From Flavobacterium sp. N502536 (GTDB lineage Bacteria > Bacteroidota > Bacteroidia > Flavobacteriales > Flavobacteriaceae): a stretch of DNA of 64,000 bases. The notes beneath the pieces are model-generated. The model was given only the letters and a program-made list of their open reading frames with translations, was not told where the DNA came from and did not search any database. Of the stretch, positions 56,263-64,000 are shown one piece after another (positions within the stretch are counted from its first letter, which is position 1; every line of letters starts with the position of its first letter). Location: contig NZ_CP110011.1 of NCBI RefSeq assembly GCF_025947345.1, positions 2,418,001 through 2,482,000 on the forward strand, in the 5' to 3' direction. Made by a program: the position numbers and the translations under genes.

Positions 56263-57693
56263 ATGAACAAAATCATAACACTCCTCTTGTCCGTTTTTAT
56301 TTTTAGTACTCCTGCTTTTGCTGTAACAGCAGACACTATAAGAGTTGGAGCATTTGGAAAAGTCACCATTTACAAACCAAAAACAGTACCAACTGCGGTC
56401 GTATTGTTTGTTTCCGGCGATGGAGGCTGGAACAGCGGCGTTGTTGAAATGGCCAAAAACATTGCCGATCAGGGGGCAGTCGTTGCAGGGATCGATATCC
56501 AGCATTATTTTAAAGAAATAAAAAAGCAAAAAGCAAAATGTTATTACCCGGCCGGAGACTTTGAAGAGCTTAGTTTGCTGCTGCAAAAAAAGATCAGGAT
56601 CAAACAATACTTAAAACCAATATTGGCCGGATACTCTTCAGGAGCAACTTTAGTTTATGGAATGCTGGCTCAGGCACCTGCCAATACTTTTAGCGGGGCC
56701 ATTGCTTTAGGTTTTTGCCCCGATATCGAAACCGACAGGACTTTATGCGACGGCTCAGGACTTACTTCGCATGTTTTAAAAGAAGGGAAAGCCTATTTTC
56801 TTGAAAAAACAGAAAAATTATCAGCTCCTTTTATCGTGCTTCAGGGAACTACAGATCAGGTTTGTAATTATGCCGACACCAAAAAATACATGGAGGGCAT
56901 GAAACAGGGAAAATTAATTACATTGCCCAAAGTGGGTCATGGATTCTCGGTTACTAAAAACTGGCTGCCACAGTTTACAGCCGCATTTAAGGAGATTTTA
57001 AATACGCCCACGTATAGCGAACAGAAAGCACAACAAAATCAGTTGCTCAAAGAACAGCAGCTGAAACCGTTGCCATTTGAAATGCCGCTAACCTTAATCC
57101 CGACAAAAAATAAAGACGAAGCGTTGCCTGTTGCCTTCTTAATTTCCGGAGATGGAGGATGGACAAGTTTTGACCAATCTGTTGGTGAAGCTCTGGCAGA
57201 AAAGGGAATTGCCGTAATAGGACTGGATGCCCAGAAATATTTCTGGAATGCAAAAACGCCCAGCGAGACTTCGGAAGCAATAGGTAAGGCGGTTGAACAT
57301 TATTTACAGCAATGGAATAAAAAAACATTTATACTGGCGGGTTATTCATTTGGAGCTTCTGTAATTCCGTTTGCTGCGGGTAATTTTCCCGAAGCATTAA
57401 AAGAAAAATTAAAAGGCCTGTATCTCTTGTCGCCTGATGTGAAAGCCGATTTTGAAATTCACATTGCAGACATGCTGAGTATGGAAAGTGCAAAGGATAC
57501 TTACGATGTGATTTCCGAAATAAAAAAAGTCAAATCCTATAATCCGGTTTGTTTTTTTGGGGATGAAGAAGATGCCGCAACCCGTAACAGGTTTTCAGAA
57601 TCGGGGATCAAAACTATTGAACTGCCGGGCTCGCACCATTACAACAATGACTACAATAAAATAGCAGAAAGTATTTTGAAAGAAATCAAATAA
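56263..57693 (+). CDS. acvB: AcvB/VirJ family protein, two tandem alpha/beta-hydrolase-like VirJ domains
   Basis: A 476-residue exported protein: signal peptide 1-20, then two VirJ-type domains (about 35-250 and 285-476). Each has a nucleophile-type motif, GYSSGA (Ser about 126) and GYSFGAS (Ser about 363), and the start motif SGDGGW. In Agrobacterium, AcvB hydrolyses lysyl-phosphatidylglycerol in the periplasm. The mprF gene two genes upstream makes that lipid, so this gene likely counterbalances it. Both domains look catalytically complete by motif, which in AcvB is not always so. Confidence 0.88.
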   Translation: MNKIITLLLSVFIFSTPAFAVTADTIRVGAFGKVTIYKPKTVPTAVVLFVSGDGGWNSGVVEMAKNIADQGAVVAGIDIQHYFKEIKKQKAKCYYPAGDFEELSLLLQKKIRIKQYLKPILAGYSSGATLVYGMLAQAPANTFSGAIALGFCPDIETDRTLCDGSGLTSHVLKEGKAYFLEKTEKLSAPFIVLQGTTDQVCNYADTKKYMEGMKQGKLITLPKVGHGFSVTKNWLPQFTAAFKEILNTPTYSEQKAQQNQLLKEQQLKPLPFEMPLTLIPTKNKDEALPVAFLISGDGGWTSFDQSVGEALAEKGIAVIGLDAQKYFWNAKTPSETSEAIGKAVEHYLQQWNKKTFILAGYSFGASVIPFAAGNFPEALKEKLKGLYLLSPDVKADFEIHIADMLSMESAKDTYDVISEIKKVKSYNPVCFFGDEEDAATRNRFSESGIKTIELPGSHHYNNDYNKIAESILKEIK

Positions 57694-57869
57694 AGCAGGG
57701 ACTTTAAAAAAGCAAAACGACTCCTTTTGTTGAGTAAAAGGATAGCTAAATACAGGGTTTAAATTATTGGTTTTTAAATGTTTGAAAATAATTTTGAAAA
57801 AAAATCTTTTTTGAGGTAACAAATAGTATAGCAGTGCATCAAAAGGGAAACTTTAAAAAATTAAACATT

Positions 57870-58706
57870 ATGAAAACGAAATCAATTTTACTTGTCGTGT
57901 TACTGCTTCTTATTTCAAAACCTGTTTTTTCTCAAACTGCCTTTAAGGTAGAAGTAAAAGGTAAAGGAGCACCGTTGTTGTTATTTCCTGGTTTTGGCTG
58001 TACGGGAGAAATGTGGAATGAAACTGTAGCCGGGCTTTCTAAAAATTACGAATGTCACATTTTTACCTTCGCAGGATTTGGCAACGTTCCTCCAATTGAA
58101 AGTCCGTGGTTGTCTACCATAAAGAATCAGGTGGTTTCTTATGTAAAAACCAAAAAATTAAAGAAAGCTACATTAATCGGTCACAGTTTGGGAGGGACTC
58201 TGAGTTTGTGGCTGGCTTCTGAAGAAACCAATTTGTTCAAAAAAGTAATTATAGTGGATGCGCTGCCGGCAAGTGCGGCACTAATGATCCCGAACTACAA
58301 AGGAGAAGTTATTCCGTATGACAATCCGCAAAGCAAAATGATGCTGGCGATGGATCAAAAGGCATTTAATGCGATGAATTCTCAAACGGTCTCTTATATG
58401 TGTCTGAACAAAGAAAAGCAAAAAACAATCAGCGAGTGGATGAATGTTGCCGATCGAAAAACCTATGTATACGGTTATATTGATATGCTTAATTTAGATT
58501 TGCGCAACGAAATTGCTAAAATTAAAATTCCGGTAGTAATTTTAGCAGCAACAAATCCGGATCTTGCTACCGTACAAAACACCTATAAAGCCCAGTATGA
58601 AAAGCTGCCGTCTGTTAAAATTTATTATGCGGCCAACTCCGCTCATTTTGTCATGTATGATCAACCGGAGTGGTTCATGGAAAAAATAAAATCAGAAATA
58701 CAGTAA
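57870..58706 (+). CDS. Exported alpha/beta-hydrolase
   Basis: A 278-residue hydrolase with a signal peptide (residues 1-22, ending VFSQ) and an alpha/beta-hydrolase domain: LLLFPGFGCTGEMW (oxyanion strand), the nucleophile elbow GHSLGG (Ser about 107) and a C-terminal HF (ANSAHFVMYDQPEWF) with the catalytic His. The acid is probably the Asp near VVILAATNPD. The ATG at 57870 was chosen because it starts the signal peptide. It is followed, 1 bp later, by a sigma factor gene, so the two are co-transcribed. The substrate is unknown. Confidence 0.88.
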   Translation: MKTKSILLVVLLLLISKPVFSQTAFKVEVKGKGAPLLLFPGFGCTGEMWNETVAGLSKNYECHIFTFAGFGNVPPIESPWLSTIKNQVVSYVKTKKLKKATLIGHSLGGTLSLWLASEETNLFKKVIIVDALPASAALMIPNYKGEVIPYDNPQSKMMLAMDQKAFNAMNSQTVSYMCLNKEKQKTISEWMNVADRKTYVYGYIDMLNLDLRNEIAKIKIPVVILAATNPDLATVQNTYKAQYEKLPSVKIYYAANSAHFVMYDQPEWFMEKIKSEIQ

Positions 58707-58707
58707 A

Positions 58708-59202
58708 GTGGCTAAAAAAGAACAATTTAACGATCTCTACAACACACATTACAACAAAGTGTTTCGTTTGTGCAAAGGTTATTTTTGTGGAGATGTCGCA
58801 TTAGCATCTGATGCAGCTCAGGAAATTTTCATAAAAGTATGGGAAAGTCTGGATACCTTCCGAAATGAATCGAGCATTAGCACCTGGATGTACAGGATCG
58901 CGGTAAACACCTGTCTTCTCTATTTGCGGAAATCATCATCCAGAAAAGAAATCAGAGCAGCGGTCCTGCCTCAGGTGGTTTCGGAAACCTATTCAAACGA
59001 AAAAGAAGAACAACTGCAACAAATGTATCTATGCATACAAAAGCTTGAAGAGACCAACAAAATGATTATTCTGATGACTTTAGACGGCATAGAATATCCG
59101 GAAATAGCAGAAGTAATCGGGATAACTGAAGAAACACTTCGGGTCAGAATCCATCGAATTAAAAAAAGTTTAACGCAATGTGTACAAAATGAAAACATTT
59201 GA
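58708..59202 (+). CDS. ECF-type RNA polymerase sigma factor
   Basis: A 164-residue sigma-70 family protein with region 2 (about 8-75, YNTHYNKVFRLCKGYF, FIKVWESLDTFRNESSISTWMYRIAVNTC) and region 4 (about 108-160, YPEIAEVIGITEETLRVRIHRIKKSL). It starts at GTG 58708, 1 bp after the hydrolase stop, and overlaps the next membrane protein by 14 bp. It lacks a typical zinc-finger anti-sigma partner; the following gene could serve this role. Confidence 0.93.
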   Translation: MAKKEQFNDLYNTHYNKVFRLCKGYFCGDVALASDAAQEIFIKVWESLDTFRNESSISTWMYRIAVNTCLLYLRKSSSRKEIRAAVLPQVVSETYSNEKEEQLQQMYLCIQKLEETNKMIILMTLDGIEYPEIAEVIGITEETLRVRIHRIKKSLTQCVQNENI

Positions 59203-59758
59203 AGAATTACAAAATATTTGGGATCAGCAGGCAGAATCCAATACAAAACCAGCTGCAACGGCTATAATTAACAAAGCGGAGGCACATACTAAAAAAATCA
59301 AACGCAACCATTTTTGGACCAGGGTAATCCTGAGTGTAACCTCGATCATACTCATCTCTTATTATATTTGGGTGGGCGCCTATAAACAAACATTGTTTAG
59401 TTTTGGATTGGGAACTATGATTGCAATGCTCGTATTTCGTATCGTTTTAGAGTGGATTAGTGCCGAAAAATTAGCACATTTAAATACAGCGGTTCCCTTA
59501 TTGGAATACAGTCAACAGGCAGAGCAGTTTTATCAATGGAGAAAAAAAATCCACTACATCTTTACACCAATAATTTACCTGACCTATATTGGCGGTTTTG
59601 CGTTCCTTTTACCCATTTTTAAAGAAAATTTCTCCAGAGGCTTTTACCTTTATATCGTATGCAGTGGTTTTGGTTTTTTACTGTTTTTTGGACTATTGAT
59701 GATAAGAATCATTAAGAAGGAAGTAAAGCTCTTGGACTTCTTAAAAAACATTTCTTAA
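59189..59758 (+). CDS. Uncharacterised membrane protein, possible anti-sigma partner
   Basis: A 189-residue protein with a cytoplasmic N-terminus of about 48 residues and four transmembrane segments (about 48-67, 72-90, 123-145 and 152-176). I know no named family for it. Its ATG at 59189 overlaps the end of the ECF sigma gene by 14 bp, so the two are translationally coupled. Position and topology suggest an anti-sigma factor, but no anti-sigma domain such as a zinc finger is visible. Confidence 0.72.
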   Translation: MKTFEELQNIWDQQAESNTKPAATAIINKAEAHTKKIKRNHFWTRVILSVTSIILISYYIWVGAYKQTLFSFGLGTMIAMLVFRIVLEWISAEKLAHLNTAVPLLEYSQQAEQFYQWRKKIHYIFTPIIYLTYIGGFAFLLPIFKENFSRGFYLYIVCSGFGFLLFFGLLMIRIIKKEVKLLDFLKNIS

Positions 59759-59826
59759 AAAGAGTATCAGAAATCACATGGCGGATAACGAAGGCTTGTT
59801 CGCCATTAACCCGCAAAGGAACAATT

Positions 59827-59871
59827 TGAAACTTGAAACTTGGAATTTGGAATTTGAGATTTGGATTTTTT
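59827..59871. repeat. TTGGAATTTGGAATTT-type intergenic repeat
   Basis: Tandem TTGAAACTTGGAATTTGGAA sequence lies in the gap before ruvB. Same family as 1734-1808, 8259-8288 and 13498-13545. Confidence 0.6.
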
Positions 59872-59911
59872 TATTTGATTTGTAACTGTTTTACAAACTG
59901 ATTTCTTTGTC

Positions 59912-59919
59912 TATCTTTG
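59912..59919 (+). promoter_or_regulatory. Promoter -7 element directly before ruvB
   Basis: TATCTTTG matches TAnnTTTG but ends 4 bp before the ruvB ATG (59924). If used, the mRNA would have almost no leader. Confidence 0.5.
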
Positions 59920-59923
59920 TAAA

Positions 59924-60946
59924 ATGAATGAAAACTTAGATCCCACCACAAAAGGATACAATCCGGAAGAATTAGATCTTGAAAAAAGATTGCGTCCGCT
60001 GTCATTTGATGATTTTGCAGGACAAGATCAGGTTTTAGAGAACCTAAAGATTTTTGTTGCTGCGGCTAATCAGCGTGGTGAAGCACTCGATCACGCCCTT
60101 TTTCATGGACCTCCGGGATTAGGGAAAACTACTTTGGCTAATATCCTGGCCAATGAGCTCGAAGTGGGAATTAAAATTACTTCAGGACCTGTTTTAGACA
60201 AACCGGGAGATCTGGCAGGCTTGCTTACCAATCTTGATGAAAGAGACGTGCTGTTTATTGATGAGATTCATCGTTTGAGCCCTATAGTCGAAGAATATTT
60301 GTACTCGGCGATGGAGGATTTCAAAATAGACATTATGATCGAATCTGGTCCAAATGCCAGAACGGTGCAAATCAATCTGAACCCTTTTACGCTGATAGGC
60401 GCTACAACACGTTCGGGACTACTGACCGCTCCAATGCGAGCCCGTTTTGGAATTTCATCACGCTTACAATATTACACCACTGAACTTTTGACCACAATTG
60501 TCGAAAGAAGTTCTTCTATACTTAAAATGCCCATTTCATTAGATGCTGCTATCGAGATCGCTGGCAGAAGCCGTGGGACACCTCGTATTGCCAATGCATT
60601 ATTGCGAAGAGTTCGTGATTTTGCACAAATAAAAGGAAATGGAACCATTGACATCGAAATTGCACGATATGCCCTAAAAGCCTTAAATGTCGATGCACAC
60701 GGATTGGATGAAATGGACAATAAAATTTTACTGACCATCATTAATAAATTCAAAGGAGGACCTGTAGGACTATCGACTTTGGCAACTGCTGTTTCAGAGA
60801 GCAGTGAAACCATTGAGGAAGTTTACGAACCCTTTTTAATTCAGGAAGGATTTATTATGCGTACACCACGCGGACGTGAGGTTACAGATAAAGCGTACAA
60901 ACATTTAGGAAAAATAAACACCAACATTCAGGGCGGATTGTTTTAA
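59924..60946 (+). CDS. ruvB: Holliday junction branch migration helicase RuvB
   Basis: RuvB is the hexameric motor that drives branch migration with RuvA. The 340-residue AAA+ protein has Walker [12 protein letters not shown] (about 64-74), Walker [10 protein letters not shown] (about 110-118), the sensor block [18 protein letters not shown] and the C-terminal winged-helix domain ([15 protein letters not shown]). The N-terminus [14 protein letters not shown] fits the family, so ATG 59924 is the right start. It precedes a P450 gene by 11 bp. Confidence 0.97.
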   Translation: MNENLDPTTKGYNPEELDLEKRLRPLSFDDFAGQDQVLENLKIFVAAANQRGEALDHALFHGPPGLGKTTLANILANELEVGIKITSGPVLDKPGDLAGLLTNLDERDVLFIDEIHRLSPIVEEYLYSAMEDFKIDIMIESGPNARTVQINLNPFTLIGATTRSGLLTAPMRARFGISSRLQYYTTELLTTIVERSSSILKMPISLDAAIEIAGRSRGTPRIANALLRRVRDFAQIKGNGTIDIEIARYALKALNVDAHGLDEMDNKILLTIINKFKGGPVGLSTLATAVSESSETIEEVYEPFLIQEGFIMRTPRGREVTDKAYKHLGKINTNIQGGLF

Positions 60947-60957
60947 TCCTGTTAGAC

Positions 60958-62304
60958 ATGTCTGAAAATAAAAAATACAAGTACCCGAACAAGCTTTCAA
61001 TCGTTAGGTTCTTTCTGGATGCCGAAGGAGTGCGTAAAAATCCTATTCCTTACCATAAAAGATACTTTGAGCAGTTTGGAGACTCCTTTTCGCTAAAAAT
61101 AGGACGGTCGAAACATTTGATCTTATCACGGGATAATGAGATTGCCCAGCATATTTTACAGAAAAACCAGAAGAACTATCACAAATCAAAATTTCAGTCC
61201 GTTTACCTTTCTAAATACTTAGGAAAAGGACTTTTGACTGTCGATGGTGAATTCTGGCTCAAACAAAGACGGCTGATTCAGCCTGCATTTCACAAGCAAA
61301 AAATGAATCAGTTGGTCGAGAACATGAACGAAACGATTGTCTCAGAACTGAAGGAAATCGTGGAAGAAAAATCCTTTGATCTTTTTCCTGTTATGAGCCA
61401 GCTGGCCTTTAATGTAGTGGCCAAGTCGCTGTTTCATCTCTCGGTTTCTGAAGAAAAATTAAATCGTCTAAAATTTATCATCGAAGAAGTTCAGAACTTT
61501 TTAATCAAAGAAATTCGGCTTCCGCATAAAGCATGGTGGTTTTCGGTAAGTGGTCAGGTAAAAAAACATCTTGAACTGGCCGAAGAAAACAATCAGATTA
61601 TTCAGGAAATTATCGAGGATCGAACCACTTCGGGAGAGGCAGTAAACGATTTGCTTCAGCTGCTTTTAGAAACCCGTTATGAAGATACCGGTGAAGGAAT
61701 GTCGGTCAAACAACTGATTGATGAAATTAAAGTTCTTTTTATTGCCGGACATGAAACGACTGCCAACGCCTTAACTTTTACACTTTACCTTTTGGGAAGA
61801 AACCCCGAAGTGCAACAGAAGGTACTGGACGAAATTCTGGAAATCGAATCGCAAACAGCAAACGTGGTAGAACAGCTGCAGCAAATGACCTATTTGAATG
61901 CGGTGCTCAATGAATCCATGCGTTTGTATCCGCCTGCCTGGATTACAGACCGACAAAATGTGGAAGACGATACGATCGGGCAGTACCATTTAAAAAAAGG
62001 GACTTTAATAGGCGTTTCTTTTTATGAGCTGCACCGAAACCCTAAATATTGGAATGCGCCGGAGGAATTTATACCGGAGCGCTTTCTGGGAGAACAGAAG
62101 AAACACTCCATGCAATATTTTTATCCTTTTGGAGCCGGGCCAAGAATGTGTATTGGAGCCGGATTTGCGATTTATGAAATGTGCCTTACTGTGGCCCATA
62201 TTGTGAAAAAATACGAACTTAAATCGGAGACAGCTGCGATTGGGTTCAACCCCTTAATTACCTTAAAACCTGTTGGAGTAGAAGTTTTATTCTCTAAAAG
62301 ATGA
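60958..62304 (+). CDS. Cytochrome P450
   Basis: A 448-residue P450, a heme-thiolate monooxygenase. The I-helix motif is [15 protein letters not shown] (about 260), the K-helix ExxR is ESMR, and the heme-binding loop is [14 protein letters not shown] with the cysteine near residue 398. The N-terminus has no membrane anchor, so it is likely soluble. It lies between ruvB and queG and overlaps queG by 4 bp; the substrate is not told by sequence, and no redox partner gene lies close by. Confidence 0.93.
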   Translation: MSENKKYKYPNKLSIVRFFLDAEGVRKNPIPYHKRYFEQFGDSFSLKIGRSKHLILSRDNEIAQHILQKNQKNYHKSKFQSVYLSKYLGKGLLTVDGEFWLKQRRLIQPAFHKQKMNQLVENMNETIVSELKEIVEEKSFDLFPVMSQLAFNVVAKSLFHLSVSEEKLNRLKFIIEEVQNFLIKEIRLPHKAWWFSVSGQVKKHLELAEENNQIIQEIIEDRTTSGEAVNDLLQLLLETRYEDTGEGMSVKQLIDEIKVLFIAGHETTANALTFTLYLLGRNPEVQQKVLDEILEIESQTANVVEQLQQMTYLNAVLNESMRLYPPAWITDRQNVEDDTIGQYHLKKGTLIGVSFYELHRNPKYWNAPEEFIPERFLGEQKKHSMQYFYPFGAGPRMCIGAGFAIYEMCLTVAHIVKKYELKSETAAIGFNPLITLKPVGVEVLFSKR

Positions 62305-63227
62305 CCATCAATTCTAAAGAGACATATTCAGCATTCATAAAATCCGAAGCCAAAAGGCTGGGTTTTCTTTCTTGTGGAATATCCAAAGCAGGATTTCTGG
62401 AAGAGGAGGCACCCCGTCTTGAAAAATGGTTAAACAACAACCATCACGGGAAAATGGGGTATATGGAAAACTACTTTGACAAACGACTGGACCCAACTTT
62501 ACTGGTCGATGATGCCAAGAGCGTAGTGTCGCTTTTATTAAATTATTATCCAACAGAAACCCAGACCGAAGACAGTTTTAAAATTTCAAAATACGCTTAC
62601 GGTCAGGATTATCATTTTGTAATTAAAGAAAAATTAAAAGAATTTTTACACTCCATTCAGGAAAATATCGGCGAAGTATCAGGTCGTGCTTTTGTAGACT
62701 CGGCACCCGTTTTAGATCGTGCCTGGGCAGCAAAAAGCGGACTGGGCTGGATTGGTAAAAGCGGTAATTTGCTGACGCAGAAAGTAGGATCTTTTTATTT
62801 TATTGCAGAACTTATTCTGGATCTGGAATTAGAATACGATCATGCTACAACAGATCATTGCGGATCCTGTACCGCCTGTATTGATGCCTGTCCCACACAG
62901 GCAATAGTGGCTCCTCATGTCGTAGACGGGAGCAAATGCATCTCGTATTACACCATCGAACTCAAAGAAAACATCCCTTTTGAAATGAAAGGCAAATTTG
63001 ATGAATGGATGTTTGGTTGTGATACCTGTCAGGACGTTTGTCCCTGGAATCGATTCTCAAAACCGCATTCCGAACCTTTATTCAATCCCAATCCGGAATT
63101 ACTTTCTTTCTCAAAAAAGGACTGGATCGAAATTACGGAAGAAACTTTCCGATTAGTTTTTAAAAATTCCCCTATCAAAAGAACCAAATTTGATGGCTTA
63201 AAACGCAATATTATTTTCCTGGAATAA
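62301..63227 (+). CDS. queG: Epoxyqueuosine reductase QueG
   Basis: QueG reduces epoxyqueuosine in tRNA to queuosine, the last step of the pathway. It is a 308-residue protein with a cobalamin-binding N-terminal part, where the family motif [16 protein letters not shown] is seen, and two 4Fe-4S sites: [16 protein letters not shown] (about 190) and [11 protein letters not shown] (about 240). It lacks the C-terminal HEAT-like repeats of longer QueG proteins. Its ATG overlaps the stop of the P450 gene (ATGA). Confidence 0.95.
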   Translation: MTINSKETYSAFIKSEAKRLGFLSCGISKAGFLEEEAPRLEKWLNNNHHGKMGYMENYFDKRLDPTLLVDDAKSVVSLLLNYYPTETQTEDSFKISKYAYGQDYHFVIKEKLKEFLHSIQENIGEVSGRAFVDSAPVLDRAWAAKSGLGWIGKSGNLLTQKVGSFYFIAELILDLELEYDHATTDHCGSCTACIDACPTQAIVAPHVVDGSKCISYYTIELKENIPFEMKGKFDEWMFGCDTCQDVCPWNRFSKPHSEPLFNPNPELLSFSKKDWIEITEETFRLVFKNSPIKRTKFDGLKRNIIFLE

Positions 63228-63497
63228 AACGGAAAAGAAGGTATTATTTTTCTGATTTTTTTATCTTTTTAACGCTTAAATGTGTTTTTTGTCGGTTTTT
63301 TTAGAACAATCCCCTCGTTTTTTACATCGCAACTAGTTGATATTCAACACGGTACAAGGTGTTGCTTTTGGAGTAAGATATAACTATCTAATAATCAGTC
63401 TATTTACGTGTGGGATAAGCTTTTTTTATTAAATTTGTGTTAATCCCCCCAAGTTTGTACTGTCATTTCTTTGTTTTTAATTCAAAAATTTAAATTT
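63228..63497. other. Intergenic region before the large surface protein
   Basis: A 270-bp AT-rich gap. The only signals I see are a TAAATTTG (63430-63437) that matches TAnnTTTG, 60 bp before the next start, and a run of CCCCCC at 63445-63450. Confidence 0.5.
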
Positions 63498-64000
63498 ATG
63501 AAATTAAATTACTCTGATAGATTACATAAAGGACTGAATAACACACTTTTATTTTTTTTATTTGTACTTCCTGTTTACACCTTTTCGCAAAACTGTACTG
63601 TTAATGCAAATGCTGACAGAACAATTTGCCCCGGTGGAGCTACAGCTTTGCCCCCCGACCAGTTTTATTTACTGGGAACGGCAAATACAGCACCAGGTAC
63701 TAACTTTCTGGAAAATCCGGTATGGAGTCAGATAGCAGGACCGGCAGTACAGATCGTAGATCCTAATTTACAGCAAACTTTAGTAAGAGGAGCAGTCCCG
63801 GGAAATACCTATACTTTTAGATTAACCGCTAAATGTGAGGACGGTTCCACCATATTTGATGATATCGTAATGGTGATTTCACCAATCACCCTTTCAAATG
63901 CAGGAGCGGATCAAACGTATTGTCAGGGGACGTATCCCTTAAACGCAAATGCGATTGGGCCAACAGAAACCGGAACCTGGTCAGTTGAAGGAAATAATAA
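63498..64000 (+). CDS. Large exported surface protein with PKD-like repeats, N-terminal part only
   Basis: The frame starts at ATG 63498 (MKLNYSDRLHKG) and stays open to the window end, 167 codons without stop. The N-terminus has a Sec signal peptide (about 1-32, ending TFSQ). Then come Ig/PKD-like stretches: NADRTICPGGATALPP with VWSQIAGPAVQIVDP and NAGADQTYCQGTYPLNANAIGPTETGTWS. Such repeats are typical of large adhesins and gliding-motility surface proteins (SprB-like) of Flavobacterium that leave the cell by the type IX secretion system; the C-terminal sorting domain that would prove this is outside the window. Confidence 0.82.
   Translation, partial: MKLNYSDRLHKGLNNTLLFFLFVLPVYTFSQNCTVNANADRTICPGGATALPPDQFYLLGTANTAPGTNFLENPVWSQIAGPAVQIVDPNLQQTLVRGAVPGNTYTFRLTAKCEDGSTIFDDIVMVISPITLSNAGADQTYCQGTYPLNANAIGPTETGTWSVEGNN

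Overview
The window looks like a chromosomal segment of a Flavobacterium-type bacterium (phylum Bacteroidota). The DNA is AT-rich. Many upstream regions carry the Bacteroidota -7 promoter element TAnnTTTG. The gene content is typical of the group: alternative complex III with a cytochrome oxidase, a thi operon behind a TPP riboswitch, a DUF2723 membrane protein, and the start of a large PKD-like surface protein with a Sec signal. I see no rRNA, transposase, CRISPR array or prophage genes.

Layout. 1-1024: end of aat and a MOSC protein. 1021-8664 (minus): thiamine operon, in transcription order TPP riboswitch, thiS, thiC, TenI-like gene, thiD, thiE, thiG, (GxxExxY gene), thiH, thiF. 8753-12281: tag, a queuosine-precursor transporter and an M3 peptidase. 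12444-15421 (minus): rplM-rpsI-rpsB-tsf. 15503-18793: two ferritin-like proteins, a LacI regulator and a small membrane protein. 18842-23408: polA and a DUF4394 lipoprotein. 23502-26615: an OmpR-type two-component system bracketed by three paralogous tiny Lys/Ala-rich secreted proteins. 26696-32340: metallophosphoesterase, cysteine-less thioredoxin-like protein, polysaccharide deacetylase and a frameshifted DUF2723 protein. 32558-33071: two identical tRNA-Gln genes. 33125-38829: universal stress protein and the rimP-nusA-infB operon with a leader hairpin. 38938-41006: DUF4920 protein, class A phosphatase and SPOR protein. 41108-52790: actABCDEF plus cytochrome oxidase subunits II and I. 52937-59758: frameshifted mprF, DUF998 protein, AcvB/VirJ-like protein, alpha/beta hydrolase, ECF sigma factor and a membrane protein. 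59924-63227: ruvB, cytochrome P450, queG. 63498-64000: start of the large surface protein.

The most interesting unit is the two-component system at 24202-26226. Both flanking promoters, upstream of the small secreted proteins, share an identical layout: CTTCAT, 5 nt, CTTCAT, 10 nt, TAnnTTTG. This predicts the binding site of the response regulator and a compact regulon that resembles, by analogy only, Asr-type periplasmic basic proteins of enterobacteria. Other points to look at are two single-base frameshifts in otherwise complete genes (near 31209 and 55098), a GxxExxY gene inserted in the thi operon beside an imperfect palindrome, the cysteine-less thioredoxin, a lysyl-phosphatidylglycerol module (mprF with acvB), and an attenuator-like hairpin in front of rimP.

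All functions come from reading motifs and overall similarity to families I know; no database search was run.
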